Shown: piece after piece, positions 36,040 to 44,224 of the stretch | Layout of the letters: each line of letters begins with the position of its first letter | Position numbering within the stretch: the stretch's first letter is position 1 | From: Glaciecola sp028401415 | GTDB taxonomy: Bacteria; Pseudomonadota; Gammaproteobacteria; Enterobacterales; Alteromonadaceae | DNA: 64,000 bases | NCBI RefSeq assembly: GCF_028401415.2 | Contig: NZ_CP171821.2 | Location: forward strand, 2,666,001 to 2,730,000 | Reading direction: 5' to 3' | Notes under the pieces: model-generated | Database searches by the model: none | Seen by the model: the letters and a program-made list of their open reading frames with translations, nothing else | Told to the model about the DNA's origin: nothing | Made by a program: the position numbers and the translations under genes

Positions 36040-37134
36040 ATGATAAAACATAGTTATCCTCTTTCTCTGCCATTGCTACCACTAGAGAATATCGAAAGAT
36101 ATGAGACGCGTAAGGTCCTAAAAAAAGCTAGCGAGGCACATCGCTACCTGGCTGAGCTTAAAGGAGTATCTGCCACCATACCAAATGAAGCCATTCTCAT
36201 TAATATGCTAACCCTACAAGAAGCAAAAGATTCATCGGCAGTAGAAAACATAATTACGACTCATGATGAACTCTACAAAGCCGGAATACTTGCAGAGTCG
36301 AGCATTAGTCACGCAGCAAAAGAAGTGCAAGATTATTCAACTGCTTTAAAACACGGATTTGCAAAAGTAAGGGTCAGCAAAATCATCCGTTTAGCTGACA
36401 TATTAGCTGTGCAAGAAAAACTCGAGAAAAACAATGCTGGATTGCGCCGCCTACCTGGAACGGGTTTGAAAAATGTGAAAACCGGTGAAGTGGTTTATAT
36501 ACCACCACAAAATGCCAAAGATGCAGAGCAACTCATGGCAAACCTAGTTGAATATATTAATAACAGCGAAATGTGTGATGCAGATCCGCTTGTAAAAATG
36601 GCAATAATCCACCATCAGTTTGAGAGTATTCACCCTTTCTACGACGGAAATGGTCGTACAGGAAGAATTATCAACGTTCTTTATTTGGTGGCACAGGATT
36701 TACTCGATCTCCCAATACTTTACCTTAGTCGCTACATCATTCAGAACAAAGCAGAATATTATCGACAGCTTCAAAATGTAAGAGAAACGAATGACTGGGA
36801 GTCATGGCTGTTATACATGCTGGAAGGAGTAGTAGAGACAGCCCAAAAAACAATAAGGCTGATAAAACAAATTAAAGTGATGATGCAAGACTACAAACAT
36901 CGTGTTCGAAAAGAGTTGCCCAAAATCTATCGCCAAGAACTCATAAATAACATGTTCAATCATCCGTACACAAAAATTGAATTTGTAATGCAAGATCTCA
37001 ACGTATCGCGAATCACCGCCACCAAATATCTCGAAATGCTGGTGGAGAAAGGTTTTTTATACAAGGCTAAATTCGGTAAGCATAACTTTTATATTAACCA
37101 ACCCCTGTTTGACTTGTTTATATATCCGCCCTAG
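36040..37134 (+). CDS. Fic-family AMPylase-type protein with winged helix
   Basis: The Fic motif is HPFYDGNGRTGR (residues ~203-214); catalytic His and the acidic Asp that holds Mg-ATP are present, so AMP transfer to a target hydroxyl is expected. The N-terminal inhibitory helix carries SSAVEN (S-x-x-x-E-N), which in this class blocks ATP until relieved. The C-terminal ~90 residues (FVMQDLNVSRITATKYLEMLV) are a winged-helix domain. At 364 residues it is a stand-alone, self-inhibited class II Fic protein. It sits between two related direct repeats in a region of relics and is AT-rich, consistent with transfer. Confidence 0.92.
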   Translation: MIKHSYPLSLPLLPLENIERYETRKVLKKASEAHRYLAELKGVSATIPNEAILINMLTLQEAKDSSAVENIITTHDELYKAGILAESSISHAAKEVQDYSTALKHGFAKVRVSKIIRLADILAVQEKLEKNNAGLRRLPGTGLKNVKTGEVVYIPPQNAKDAEQLMANLVEYINNSEMCDADPLVKMAIIHHQFESIHPFYDGNGRTGRIINVLYLVAQDLLDLPILYLSRYIIQNKAEYYRQLQNVRETNDWESWLLYMLEGVVETAQKTIRLIKQIKVMMQDYKHRVRKELPKIYRQELINNMFNHPYTKIEFVMQDLNVSRITATKYLEMLVEKGFLYKAKFGKHNFYINQPLFDLFIYPP

Positions 37135-37435
37135 TTAACCTGAGCTGCGTATAAGAAAAGTGAGCTTCCATCTACATTCTTAAAAGTACATCGTTCATTC
37201 GTTGTTAATTTGGCTCACTTGATAAGTTTAAACACCAATGCCGCATCAAATGCAGAGACTGCGCCTGGAGGCGGGTTTCTCACTTTAAGTAATAATGAGC
37301 AAATTCCGGTGAGTCGGCGGTTTTTGCCTATGGTGAGAGGAGCTGTTTCTTGATGACGGCTCGTCCAGTCGAATTAGCGTAACGTTTTCTGTGATTGTCT
37401 TGGCTAACTTTTTTAGTCTTTTAACACACCTTTGC
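37135..37435. other. Gap between the two Fic genes
   Basis: About 300 bp without an ORF of note. It contains direct-repeat copy B (37356-37429). Nothing else recognisable is present. Confidence 0.6.
37356..37429. repeat. Imperfect direct repeat, copy B (flanks Fic gene)
   Basis: Partner of 35278-35350 in the same orientation. Together the two bracket the GGDEF relic and the first Fic gene (about 2.1 kb apart). On the minus strand it reads as a coding 3' end, so the repeat may come from duplicated gene tails. Confidence 0.65.
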
Positions 37436-38446
37436 CTATACATTTCGAACTACCCAGTAGCCTGATTTGGTAGATCCAACACGTTGCAATTTACCTTCAT
37501 TTTGTAACTTGGCAATCGCACGCCCTATTGTGCGAAGATCTTTTCCAATTCTATCGGCAAGTACTTGGCGAGTCATTTCAGGTTTAGACGTCAGCAACAC
37601 CAAAATAGCTTCTGGTGTTTTCAAGTTTTCAACATTTACAAGGGCGTTTTCAGGGGCGTTTTCAGGGGCGTTTAGAGGGACGTTTTGCGCCAAAGTCTGC
37701 GCGATAACAGATAGCATAAAGTGAATGAATGGAGTACTGCCGGCACGCTGATCAGCATCTTCAAGCACCTGATAATATTGCTTTTGATTGTCCTTGATAA
37801 TGCTTTCTAAAGGCAATGACAAAAATAAGGGATGCCACTTAGACAAAATTAAGGTTTGCCACAATCGCCCCATTCGACCATTGCCATCACTGAATGGATG
37901 AATGAATTCAAACTCATAATGAAACACACTGCTGGTGATTAGGGGGTGATCTTTTGCTTGCGCTAGCCAACTTGTTAATTCAGCCATCAACCCTGACACC
38001 TGAAGCGCTGGCGGAGCGACATGATGCACTATTTTACCTTTTTGAATTCCTACTGCCTTGCTACGAAAAACTCCTGGGTTTGTTAAAATATCGCGCATCA
38101 TTAAGCTATGTGCATTGAGTAAATGGCTTATTTTGTCAGGTGCAAAATCCGTAAGGGAATCATAAGCCGCAATTGCGCCTTGAACTTCATTCAACTCGCG
38201 CACACTCCCCAGCACACGGTGCCCGTCAACAATTGCTGTAATTTGATCCTCGCTTAAGGTATTTCCTTCAATTGCCAAAGTGCCTTTAATGGTTTTGATT
38301 CTGTTTTGCTTGCGCAATTTTGGTGAGCTATTTAACGCACTCACATCCAATCTGCCCACCTGCTCACTGATTTCAGCGACTAAGTTTAATATGTCAGGCG
38401 TGATCGTAAATGGGGGTTGATGTAATTGCGCAATATAGTTCGAAAT
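37436..38446 (-). CDS. Second Fic-family protein, start codon abnormal
   Basis: The catalytic motif HPFSDGNGRMGR and the inhibitory motif TLAIEG (T-x-x-x-E-G) are intact, and the C-terminus has a helix-turn-helix-like segment (TRQVLADRIGKDLRTIGRAI) after a short ENAP-rich repeat. Coding similarity to Fic proteins continues upstream of the first GTG (38359) through SNYIAQLHQPPFTITPDI, but the codon at the usual start position is ATT (38444-38446). Translation may use ATT, use the internal GTG and lose 29 residues, or fail. The family is certain; whether it is expressed is not. Confidence 0.8.
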   Translation of the reverse strand: MSNYIAQLHQPPFTITPDILNLVAEISEQVGRLDVSALNSSPKLRKQNRIKTIKGTLAIEGNTLSEDQITAIVDGHRVLGSVRELNEVQGAIAAYDSLTDFAPDKISHLLNAHSLMMRDILTNPGVFRSKAVGIQKGKIVHHVAPPALQVSGLMAELTSWLAQAKDHPLITSSVFHYEFEFIHPFSDGNGRMGRLWQTLILSKWHPLFLSLPLESIIKDNQKQYYQVLEDADQRAGSTPFIHFMLSVIAQTLAQNVPLNAPENAPENALVNVENLKTPEAILVLLTSKPEMTRQVLADRIGKDLRTIGRAIAKLQNEGKLQRVGSTKSGYWVVRNV

Positions 38447-38671
38447 GAAATTACTTTCAGCCTAGCAACAATCGACGATCGAGCATCTAGGCCTTAGGAA
38501 AAGTCCGAAGCAATTTGATTGCGTGCGGCTAACTTTTCAAATCTTCATAAATTAAAGATCGAAATAATATTCAAACTTGAATATTGTTGAAGGAGCAGGC
38601 TTTCGTGGTTCAACATATGAAACTAAAGATCTTGACAAAAAATACACTTCTATCGTTAACGCGCCAGTTAA
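38447..38671. other. Intergenic DNA with Tn7-end-like word
   Basis: Between the second Fic gene and IS21 copy 2. It contains ATTAAAGATCGAA (38551-38563), identical to the repeat core at the Tn7-type right end, and TAAAGATC (38624-38631). No TGTGG terminus is found with it. Otherwise no feature. Confidence 0.4.
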
Positions 38672-38877
38672 TGCATGTTTCGGTCGAAATCGATCCATCA
38701 TTTCGTTTCAATCCGATCATTGATTTCGATTTGAAACGATCACCGATTTCGGTGTTATTCGATCAAATTGAGCACTTTTCCGAAATCAGTGATCGGAATG
38801 CCGAAACAACCTTCTTTTTCTAGTTAAATCAATTGGTAAGCTATGCCTTAACGTCAGTGTTAAGGAAATACGCAGCC

Positions 38878-40413
38878 ATGCCTAGAAAGAGAACTGAAAT
38901 GAGAAAAGTAAAAGACGTCCTGCGCTTGAAGTTTGAGGTAGGATTGAGCAATCGCGATATTGGCAAATGCCTGAGCCTTGGCCCCGCTACCGTGAGTGAA
39001 GTCCTCACGCGATTTAAATCGAGTGATTTAACATGGCCACTACCAGAGGGCCTAAGCGATCAGCAACTTGAAGGCAATCTCTATACTGCTGCGACGGCTA
39101 AACGCAAGAAACGCCTACCTGACTTCCTGAAAATGAAAATTGAGCTAAAGCATCGGCATATGACCAAGCTGCTGCTATGGCAAGAATATTGTAAAGAAGA
39201 TAGCGCCACCGCTTACGGATACACTCAATTCTGCGAGCACTATCAGTCGTGGCTTAAAAAGCAAAAACGCAGCATGCGCCAGCATCATATTGCCGGCGAT
39301 AAGTTATTTATTGACTACTGCGGCCCAACAGTTCCCATTGTTAGCCCTGATACGGGGGAAATCAGATATCACGCGCAGATATTCGTTGCGACGCTAGGTG
39401 CGACCAATTACACCTATGTCGAAGCGGGCCGCTCACAAAAGCAAGAAGATTGGATAATGGCGCACGTGCGTGCGTTCAATTATATGGGCGGCGTGCCGCG
39501 CCTGTTGGTGCCAGACAACCTCAAGTCAGCGGTGATTAAAGCTCATCCTTACGCGCCTACGCTGAATGAAAATTACGCTAAAATGGCAAGGCATTATGGC
39601 ACGGCCATCATGCCCGCTAGACCTTATAAACCCAAAGATAAAGCCAAAGCTGAAAATGCCGTGCTGATTGTTGAGCGTTGGGTATTAATGCGCTTGCGTC
39701 ATTATGTGTTTTACACCTTGTCAGACTTGAACGTTAAAATCAAAACCCTAATGGAGGACTTAAATAACCGTCAACAACGCATGTATCCTGGCTCACGCAA
39801 ACAGCAGTTCGAGTTGCTAGATAAGCCCGCGCTGGGCAGTTTACCCGCATGCCCTTATGAATACATCGACAGTAAACGCGCCAAGGTCGGCCCTGACTAC
39901 CATGTGCTGTATGAAAAGCATGCGTACTCTGTACCTAATGGTTTAGTCGGCGACACTGTCACGCTAGAAGTCAGTGCCAATATCGTGTGTATTTATCATC
40001 ACAACCAGCTCGTCGCGCAACATGCTCGCACGTTTAAAGACGGCGGATTTACGACCATTAAAGAGCATATGCCACATAGCCATGTGAAGCAGCGCTTCGG
40101 TCCAGAGCGCCTATTAAGTTGGGCTGAAAATATTGGCGCGGGTGCTCGTGGCGTGGTTGAGTGGCATATCCAAAGCCGTAAACACCCTGAGCAAGCGATT
40201 AAAAGCTGTTTAGCCATACTGCATCTCACTAAGCAATACGGCAATGCCCGCGTAGAGGCCGCCTGCCAAAAAGCCTTACTGCTTGAGCGGCCACATCGCA
40301 CGGTGGTGGTAAATCTACTCAATCATCGCAAAGAAGCGGCACATCAAGCACCCGAGCAAGATGACACACCTGTCACACACCACAATATCCGTGGACAACA
40401 TTACTATCAATAG
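38878..40413 (+). CDS. istA: IS21 transposase IstA (copy 2)
   Basis: The 511-residue protein has the same HTH and DDE motifs as copy 1 (DYCGPT, LVPDNLKSAV, KAENAVLIVE). By eye about nine residues in ten agree, with many silent base differences, so the two elements arrived separately or diverged long ago. ATG 38878 has AAGGAAA upstream and is preferred to in-frame codons from 38833. Confidence 0.94.
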   Translation: MPRKRTEMRKVKDVLRLKFEVGLSNRDIGKCLSLGPATVSEVLTRFKSSDLTWPLPEGLSDQQLEGNLYTAATAKRKKRLPDFLKMKIELKHRHMTKLLLWQEYCKEDSATAYGYTQFCEHYQSWLKKQKRSMRQHHIAGDKLFIDYCGPTVPIVSPDTGEIRYHAQIFVATLGATNYTYVEAGRSQKQEDWIMAHVRAFNYMGGVPRLLVPDNLKSAVIKAHPYAPTLNENYAKMARHYGTAIMPARPYKPKDKAKAENAVLIVERWVLMRLRHYVFYTLSDLNVKIKTLMEDLNNRQQRMYPGSRKQQFELLDKPALGSLPACPYEYIDSKRAKVGPDYHVLYEKHAYSVPNGLVGDTVTLEVSANIVCIYHHNQLVAQHARTFKDGGFTTIKEHMPHSHVKQRFGPERLLSWAENIGAGARGVVEWHIQSRKHPEQAIKSCLAILHLTKQYGNARVEAACQKALLLERPHRTVVVNLLNHRKEAAHQAPEQDDTPVTHHNIRGQHYYQ

Positions 40414-40421
40414 GAAACATC

Positions 40422-41168
40422 ATGAACCAACAAGCACTGCAAGAGCAACTGCGCTCACTGCGACTTGGGCACTTTAGCCAAGCGCTTGAGCTGCAACAAT
40501 CACAAGTGGCGACATATGAGGATATGAGCTTCGAAGAGCGCCTTGGCTTACTGGCACAGCACGAAATACTCTGCCGTCAAAATACTAAAATCAAACGCTT
40601 AATACGTCAGGCAAAAATGCGCTTAGATGCGCACGCCAGTCATCTAGACTACCGAGCAGCACGAGGACTGCGCAAGGAAAAAATAGCGACCTTACTCAGC
40701 GGGCAATACCTGCATTACTCGCACAACGTCATTATCACAGGGGCAACCGGTTGCGGTAAAACCTATTTAGTCTGTGCGCTTGGACAACAAGCATGCGAGC
40801 AGCATCACAGCGTTAAATATTACCGACTAGGTCAGTTACTCGATGAGCTTAACATCGGCCATGCCGATGGTAGTTACCGTCAACAACTGGCGCAACTTGC
40901 CAAGAAAAAGCTGCTAATACTCGATGACTGGGGCATGGAAAAGCTAAATGCTCGACAAGCCAACGACTTGCTTGATGTCATGGAGGACCGTTATCAAAAC
41001 GCCAGCACTATTATTGCTAGCCAAATACCGGCGACAGACTGGTATAAGCTCATAGCAAACCCGACCGTTGCTGACGCACTACTTGACCGATTACTGCATA
41101 ACAGTCATCGCATCGAACTCGCTGGGGAGTCAATGAGAAAACTAGACCAATCCGATCACTTAGGGTAA
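40422..41168 (+). CDS. istB: IS21 helper ATPase IstB (copy 2)
   Basis: An AAA+ ATPase with Walker A GATGCGKTYL and Walker B LLILDDWG, 248 residues, starting 8 bp after istA. It differs from copy 1 mainly in the first 60 residues. Confidence 0.94.
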   Translation: MNQQALQEQLRSLRLGHFSQALELQQSQVATYEDMSFEERLGLLAQHEILCRQNTKIKRLIRQAKMRLDAHASHLDYRAARGLRKEKIATLLSGQYLHYSHNVIITGATGCGKTYLVCALGQQACEQHHSVKYYRLGQLLDELNIGHADGSYRQQLAQLAKKKLLILDDWGMEKLNARQANDLLDVMEDRYQNASTIIASQIPATDWYKLIANPTVADALLDRLLHNSHRIELAGESMRKLDQSDHLG

Positions 41169-41248
41169 AAAGAAGGCTGGGAGAAAAGAAGGTTATGAAG
41201 CGATCGGATAGAACCGAAATGACTGACTGTTTTTACCGAAATACGCAA

Positions 41249-41620
41249 GTTAAAGCATACTTTCAAAACATCTCGCTAGTTTAAAGCATACTTTCAAAAC
41301 ATTTCGCTGGTTGAAGTATACTTTCAGGACATCTCGACGGTTAAAGCATACTTTCAAGACATCTCGTTGGTTAAAGCATACTTTCGGGACATCTCGATGA
41401 TTAAAGCATACTTTCAAGACATCTCGTTGGCTAAAGCATACTTTCGGGACATCTCGTTGGTTAAAGCATACTTTCGGGACATCTCGATGGTTAAAGCATA
41501 CTTTCAAGACACCTCGTTGGCTAAAGCATACTTTCAAGACATCTTGTTGGTTAAAGCATACTTTCGGGACATCTCGATGGTTAAAGCATACTTTCAAGAC
41601 ACCTTGTCTGGTCTAATAGC
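41249..41620. repeat. Twelve-unit tandem array with 30-bp period
   Basis: Units follow the pattern TTAAAGCATACTTTCAAGAC + ATCTCGTTGG with substitutions at a few fixed positions (AAG/GGG, TTGG/ATGG). The first unit is 31 bp, which shifts its frame. Since 30 is a multiple of three, the plus strand encodes a repeating decapeptide (VKAYFQDISL-like) and the minus strand another (KVCFNQRDVL-like), both without stops for over 80 codons. There are no unique spacers, so it is not a CRISPR array. Neither reading has a convincing start site. Confidence 0.9.
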
Positions 41621-41770
41621 TACAAGATAGTCGACCCCATTTTTTGTAATTATTGTCTTTTCCAGCTCGCCATTGTTAAAGTTGCGAACGATACTATTTA
41701 GCTCTCTTTTGAAACGACTAACCGGTATTTTAGCATTGCTAACATGCCCTAATTGAATGGAATTTGCCAA
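41594..41770 (-). CDS. Small Phd/YefM-like protein (58 residues)
   Basis: A TTG start with GAGGGG eight bases upstream opens a 58-residue protein whose centre (KIPVSRFKRELNSI, then GELEKTIITKNGVDYLVAI) resembles the DNA-binding half of prevent-host-death antitoxins (V-S-x-F-K, then I-T-K-N-G-x-x-x-L-V). It is short for the family and has no toxin gene beside it. Its stop codon lies inside the last unit of the tandem array. It could be a trimmed antitoxin or an unrelated small protein. Confidence 0.45.
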   Translation of the reverse strand: MANSIQLGHVSNAKIPVSRFKRELNSIVRNFNNGELEKTIITKNGVDYLVAIRPDKVS

Positions 41771-41841
41771 CTATCTAACCCCTCAAATTAAGCATAAGTA
41801 ATGTTGACCAGTTTTGGTAAACCATAGGCAACGTGCGACCT

Positions 41842-42654
41842 TTAAGATCGTATAGCTTTGTAATGTTGATACAAGCTTTCGCTGGCTTCTCGACAAATAT
41901 ATGCGATCGCGTCAAGCCAAATAAAATAGTCCTCAACCCGTCTTCGTGACCAACCTTTCGGTATAGCGGCAGCGTTTGACGAAATATCTGCCAATTTAAT
42001 TAGCTTTACTGAACGTGGTGCAGATTGTAGTTTTACAATTGTATAACGCCGTCTTTCTTCGAGAGTTTTTGTCTTATCATCAGTCAAGCCAGTGACTAAG
42101 TTTGTAACCCGATTACCAAAACGTGATAATAAGTCGGACTTCGAAATGTTTGTGTCCTCGACGACATCATGAAGAATTCCAGCAACAATCACGTCCTCAT
42201 CGTTCAGGGTTGCCACATTTTCCAGCAATCCTTTTACTTCCTCAAGATGCACTATATACGCCGAGCCGTCGCTTTTTCTCTTTTGTCGAGCATGTGCTTT
42301 TTCAGCGAGCGCCAAGGCTGATTCAATCCTTTTAGAGCACGTCATTTGAGTGTCACGTAGCCGTTCGAGGTCGATGCTCACGGGATTTAATTCAACAGAA
42401 TAAGCCGTGAAATCATATTGTTTTTCATCATTTTCTTTCTCATCGAAATATCGACCAATACAGAAGTTATCAAATGCTTTGTCTTGATCTAGTTGGTCTA
42501 TCTCTACGATTTGCATGAGATGAGAATTGATGGCAGTAGGTAGCTCTCTAATTTCAGTGTTGCCAAGCCCCATATATCCCGCTTTGTAAAAATGTAAAGT
42601 ATTGCGAGAGTAGTACAAGTCCGAACTTAAAAAGACTTTTAGGTCATTGTTCAT
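41842..42654 (-). CDS. HD-domain hydrolase (SpoT/Mesh1-like), last gene of the tns operon
   Basis: The N-terminal ~105 residues are unrecognised. The rest is an HD hydrolase like the ppGpp-hydrolysing part of SpoT/Mesh1: ALALAEKAHARQKRKSDG, YIVHLEEV (first His), AGILHDVVEDT (HD), FGNRVTNLVTGLTDDK, and KLIKLADISSN (last Asp). No synthetase domain is present. It overlaps the tnsD stop by 11 bp, so it is translated with the transposition genes and stands where Tn7 has tnsE. Removing ppGpp or a related nucleotide is the likely reaction; a role in transposition or in cell physiology is an inference. Confidence 0.82.
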   Translation of the reverse strand: MNNDLKVFLSSDLYYSRNTLHFYKAGYMGLGNTEIRELPTAINSHLMQIVEIDQLDQDKAFDNFCIGRYFDEKENDEKQYDFTAYSVELNPVSIDLERLRDTQMTCSKRIESALALAEKAHARQKRKSDGSAYIVHLEEVKGLLENVATLNDEDVIVAGILHDVVEDTNISKSDLLSRFGNRVTNLVTGLTDDKTKTLEERRRYTIVKLQSAPRSVKLIKLADISSNAAAIPKGWSRRRVEDYFIWLDAIAYICREASESLYQHYKAIRS

Positions 42655-44215
42655 ATGAGTTCCGTTGAGTATTAGTGAGTTCTAGGGTAAAGAATTCACT
42701 TGGTAGGATTTTATCGATGAAAATGCGTACTTCTTTTGTTAGACGTTGCTCTGACAGTCCCGAGTTTCGGAGCAACCACCATCGTTTATATCGAGAATGA
42801 TGATCGCTAGTTAATATCGTATTCGTAATTCGTCGAATCTGAAATTCGAATATCGATTCACTGTATTTCTCGAGCAGAGCGTGTGTGAGAACATATTTTG
42901 TTGGCTTTTTTTCAATTGAAGCTGAGCGAGGTAGGCGATAAATCAGAAAGCGCTTTGTCAGACGCCGAAATGACAAATGGGCATCGAAGTCGTCAATTAT
43001 TTTCAATAGCGATTTGGCCGCTTTTTTGTCTCTCTGCTTCCAATTAATACGACTTGAGTTATGAGTACGGGCGACTTTAAACTGATTATTAGCATCTAAT
43101 AGCCTTGACCTGTCCTCACGGTATAGTCGCGCATATAAATTCGGTCTTAATTTTCGTGCTGATTTTGGTCCATTCAATGCCAAAAGATTTTGCCATTCAG
43201 CCATGTCATGAGTGCTTCTAGCTGAAGTCTTCCGGGTACCTTCACAGTATATAGTTTCCGTCTCTTTCGCCATATTTGATGCCTGTTTTACGCACTCAAC
43301 AATTGAAAAATCTGGACCTTTTATTGCCCCGTTTACAACAATATGCTCTAAGTAGCTAAAGCTCTTTCTGTGTTTTCTGAAAATCGAATGTAACCAGCTA
43401 CTGGACGATTTGGTGTTTACCAAGCCGTTTTTACTTAGAAATGCTTCTGGCCAACGTTGCTTAACCAACTCCTCGATAGGCTCAAATTTGATATATTTTC
43501 CTTTTCTGCACTCAGCTGTCTGCGCCAGCTCAAGATAGTAATTTGTCCATTGGTGAAAGGTTGGGGTTATCGGCTCCCCTTGATTGAGCAATTCTCTGCA
43601 TTTTGCCTCAACAATTGCCTCGTGCTCACCAATTTCATAGTGCGGCACTTGGTCACAAGACTTAATTCGCAAAGGATGAAATGTATGTCTCTCATATCCA
43701 AGCTGCTCACCCTTCAAACCCAACAACTTGCATCTGTGAATCGCGCAATGCTGAACGGCAACGATTTGATGAATTCTCTGCCAGTGTCCTATGCCAAACT
43801 TATTCTTCTGGTCTAACAGGCACAATGGACAATATCTCAAAAACGTTAGTTTGGGTAAACGATTGGCAGCTAGTCCACTTCTTACAAATAGTCGACTTGC
43901 ATTACCATTCCTCATATTACTAAGAAGCTCCACTCTCAATTCTGGTCTGATGAAAGAGGAAACCAATGGGAAGAGTGTATGTTGATGAATAATTTGATCA
44001 ATGGTGTACCTGGGTGGTAGGCAACCACTACTATAAAGTTTCTGTAAGTGTCCCGGAATAGCAATTGTCGCCGCTGTTGAACGGCTGTCAAAGACAGCCT
44101 CAATTAAAGCTTTAGGACTTTCCAAACTTAAGTGAACTGCCAATCTCGCTAAGAAGCTATAGAGCAGCTCATCTTTAAAGAAGTTCAACGAGTTTAGGTG
44201 CAAAGAATATCTCAA
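42644..44215 (-). CDS. tnsD: TnsD/TniQ-family target-site protein
   Basis: TnsD binds the end of glmS and recruits the transposase to attTn7. The zinc-finger-like signature is clear: CPLCLLDQKNKFG, then HWQRIHQ, then HCAIHRCKLL. The N-terminus (DELLYSFLARLAVH) is typical TniQ. At 523 residues it is close to Tn7 TnsD (508), longer than simple TniQ proteins. An insertion end found 25 bp past glmS in the same window agrees with glmS targeting. It lies 10 bp after tnsC. Confidence 0.9.
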   Translation of the reverse strand: MRYSLHLNSLNFFKDELLYSFLARLAVHLSLESPKALIEAVFDSRSTAATIAIPGHLQKLYSSGCLPPRYTIDQIIHQHTLFPLVSSFIRPELRVELLSNMRNGNASRLFVRSGLAANRLPKLTFLRYCPLCLLDQKNKFGIGHWQRIHQIVAVQHCAIHRCKLLGLKGEQLGYERHTFHPLRIKSCDQVPHYEIGEHEAIVEAKCRELLNQGEPITPTFHQWTNYYLELAQTAECRKGKYIKFEPIEELVKQRWPEAFLSKNGLVNTKSSSSWLHSIFRKHRKSFSYLEHIVVNGAIKGPDFSIVECVKQASNMAKETETIYCEGTRKTSARSTHDMAEWQNLLALNGPKSARKLRPNLYARLYREDRSRLLDANNQFKVARTHNSSRINWKQRDKKAAKSLLKIIDDFDAHLSFRRLTKRFLIYRLPRSASIEKKPTKYVLTHALLEKYSESIFEFQIRRITNTILTSDHHSRYKRWWLLRNSGLSEQRLTKEVRIFIDKILPSEFFTLELTNTQRNSYEQ

Positions 44216-44224
44216 AGAAAGTCC

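Larger units (their letters stand above)
38672..41247 (+). mobile_element. IS21-family element, copy 2
   Basis: A 2576-bp element related to, but clearly diverged from, copy 1. Ends are TGCATGTTTCGGTCGAAA and (inverted) TGCGTATTTCGGTAAAA. AGTTAA is duplicated at 38666-38671 and 41248-41253. The right copy of this duplication forms the start of the 30-bp repeat array, so it landed at the array edge. Both genes are intact. Confidence 0.9.

Noticed and set aside
38414..38430. GTTGATGTAATTGCG as the left transposon end
   Set aside because: It is the coding sequence for the conserved Fic N-terminus (QLHQPP region) and has no repeats beside it.
41249..41620. CRISPR array
   Set aside because: Units are contiguous 30-mers without unique spacers, and no cas genes are in the window.
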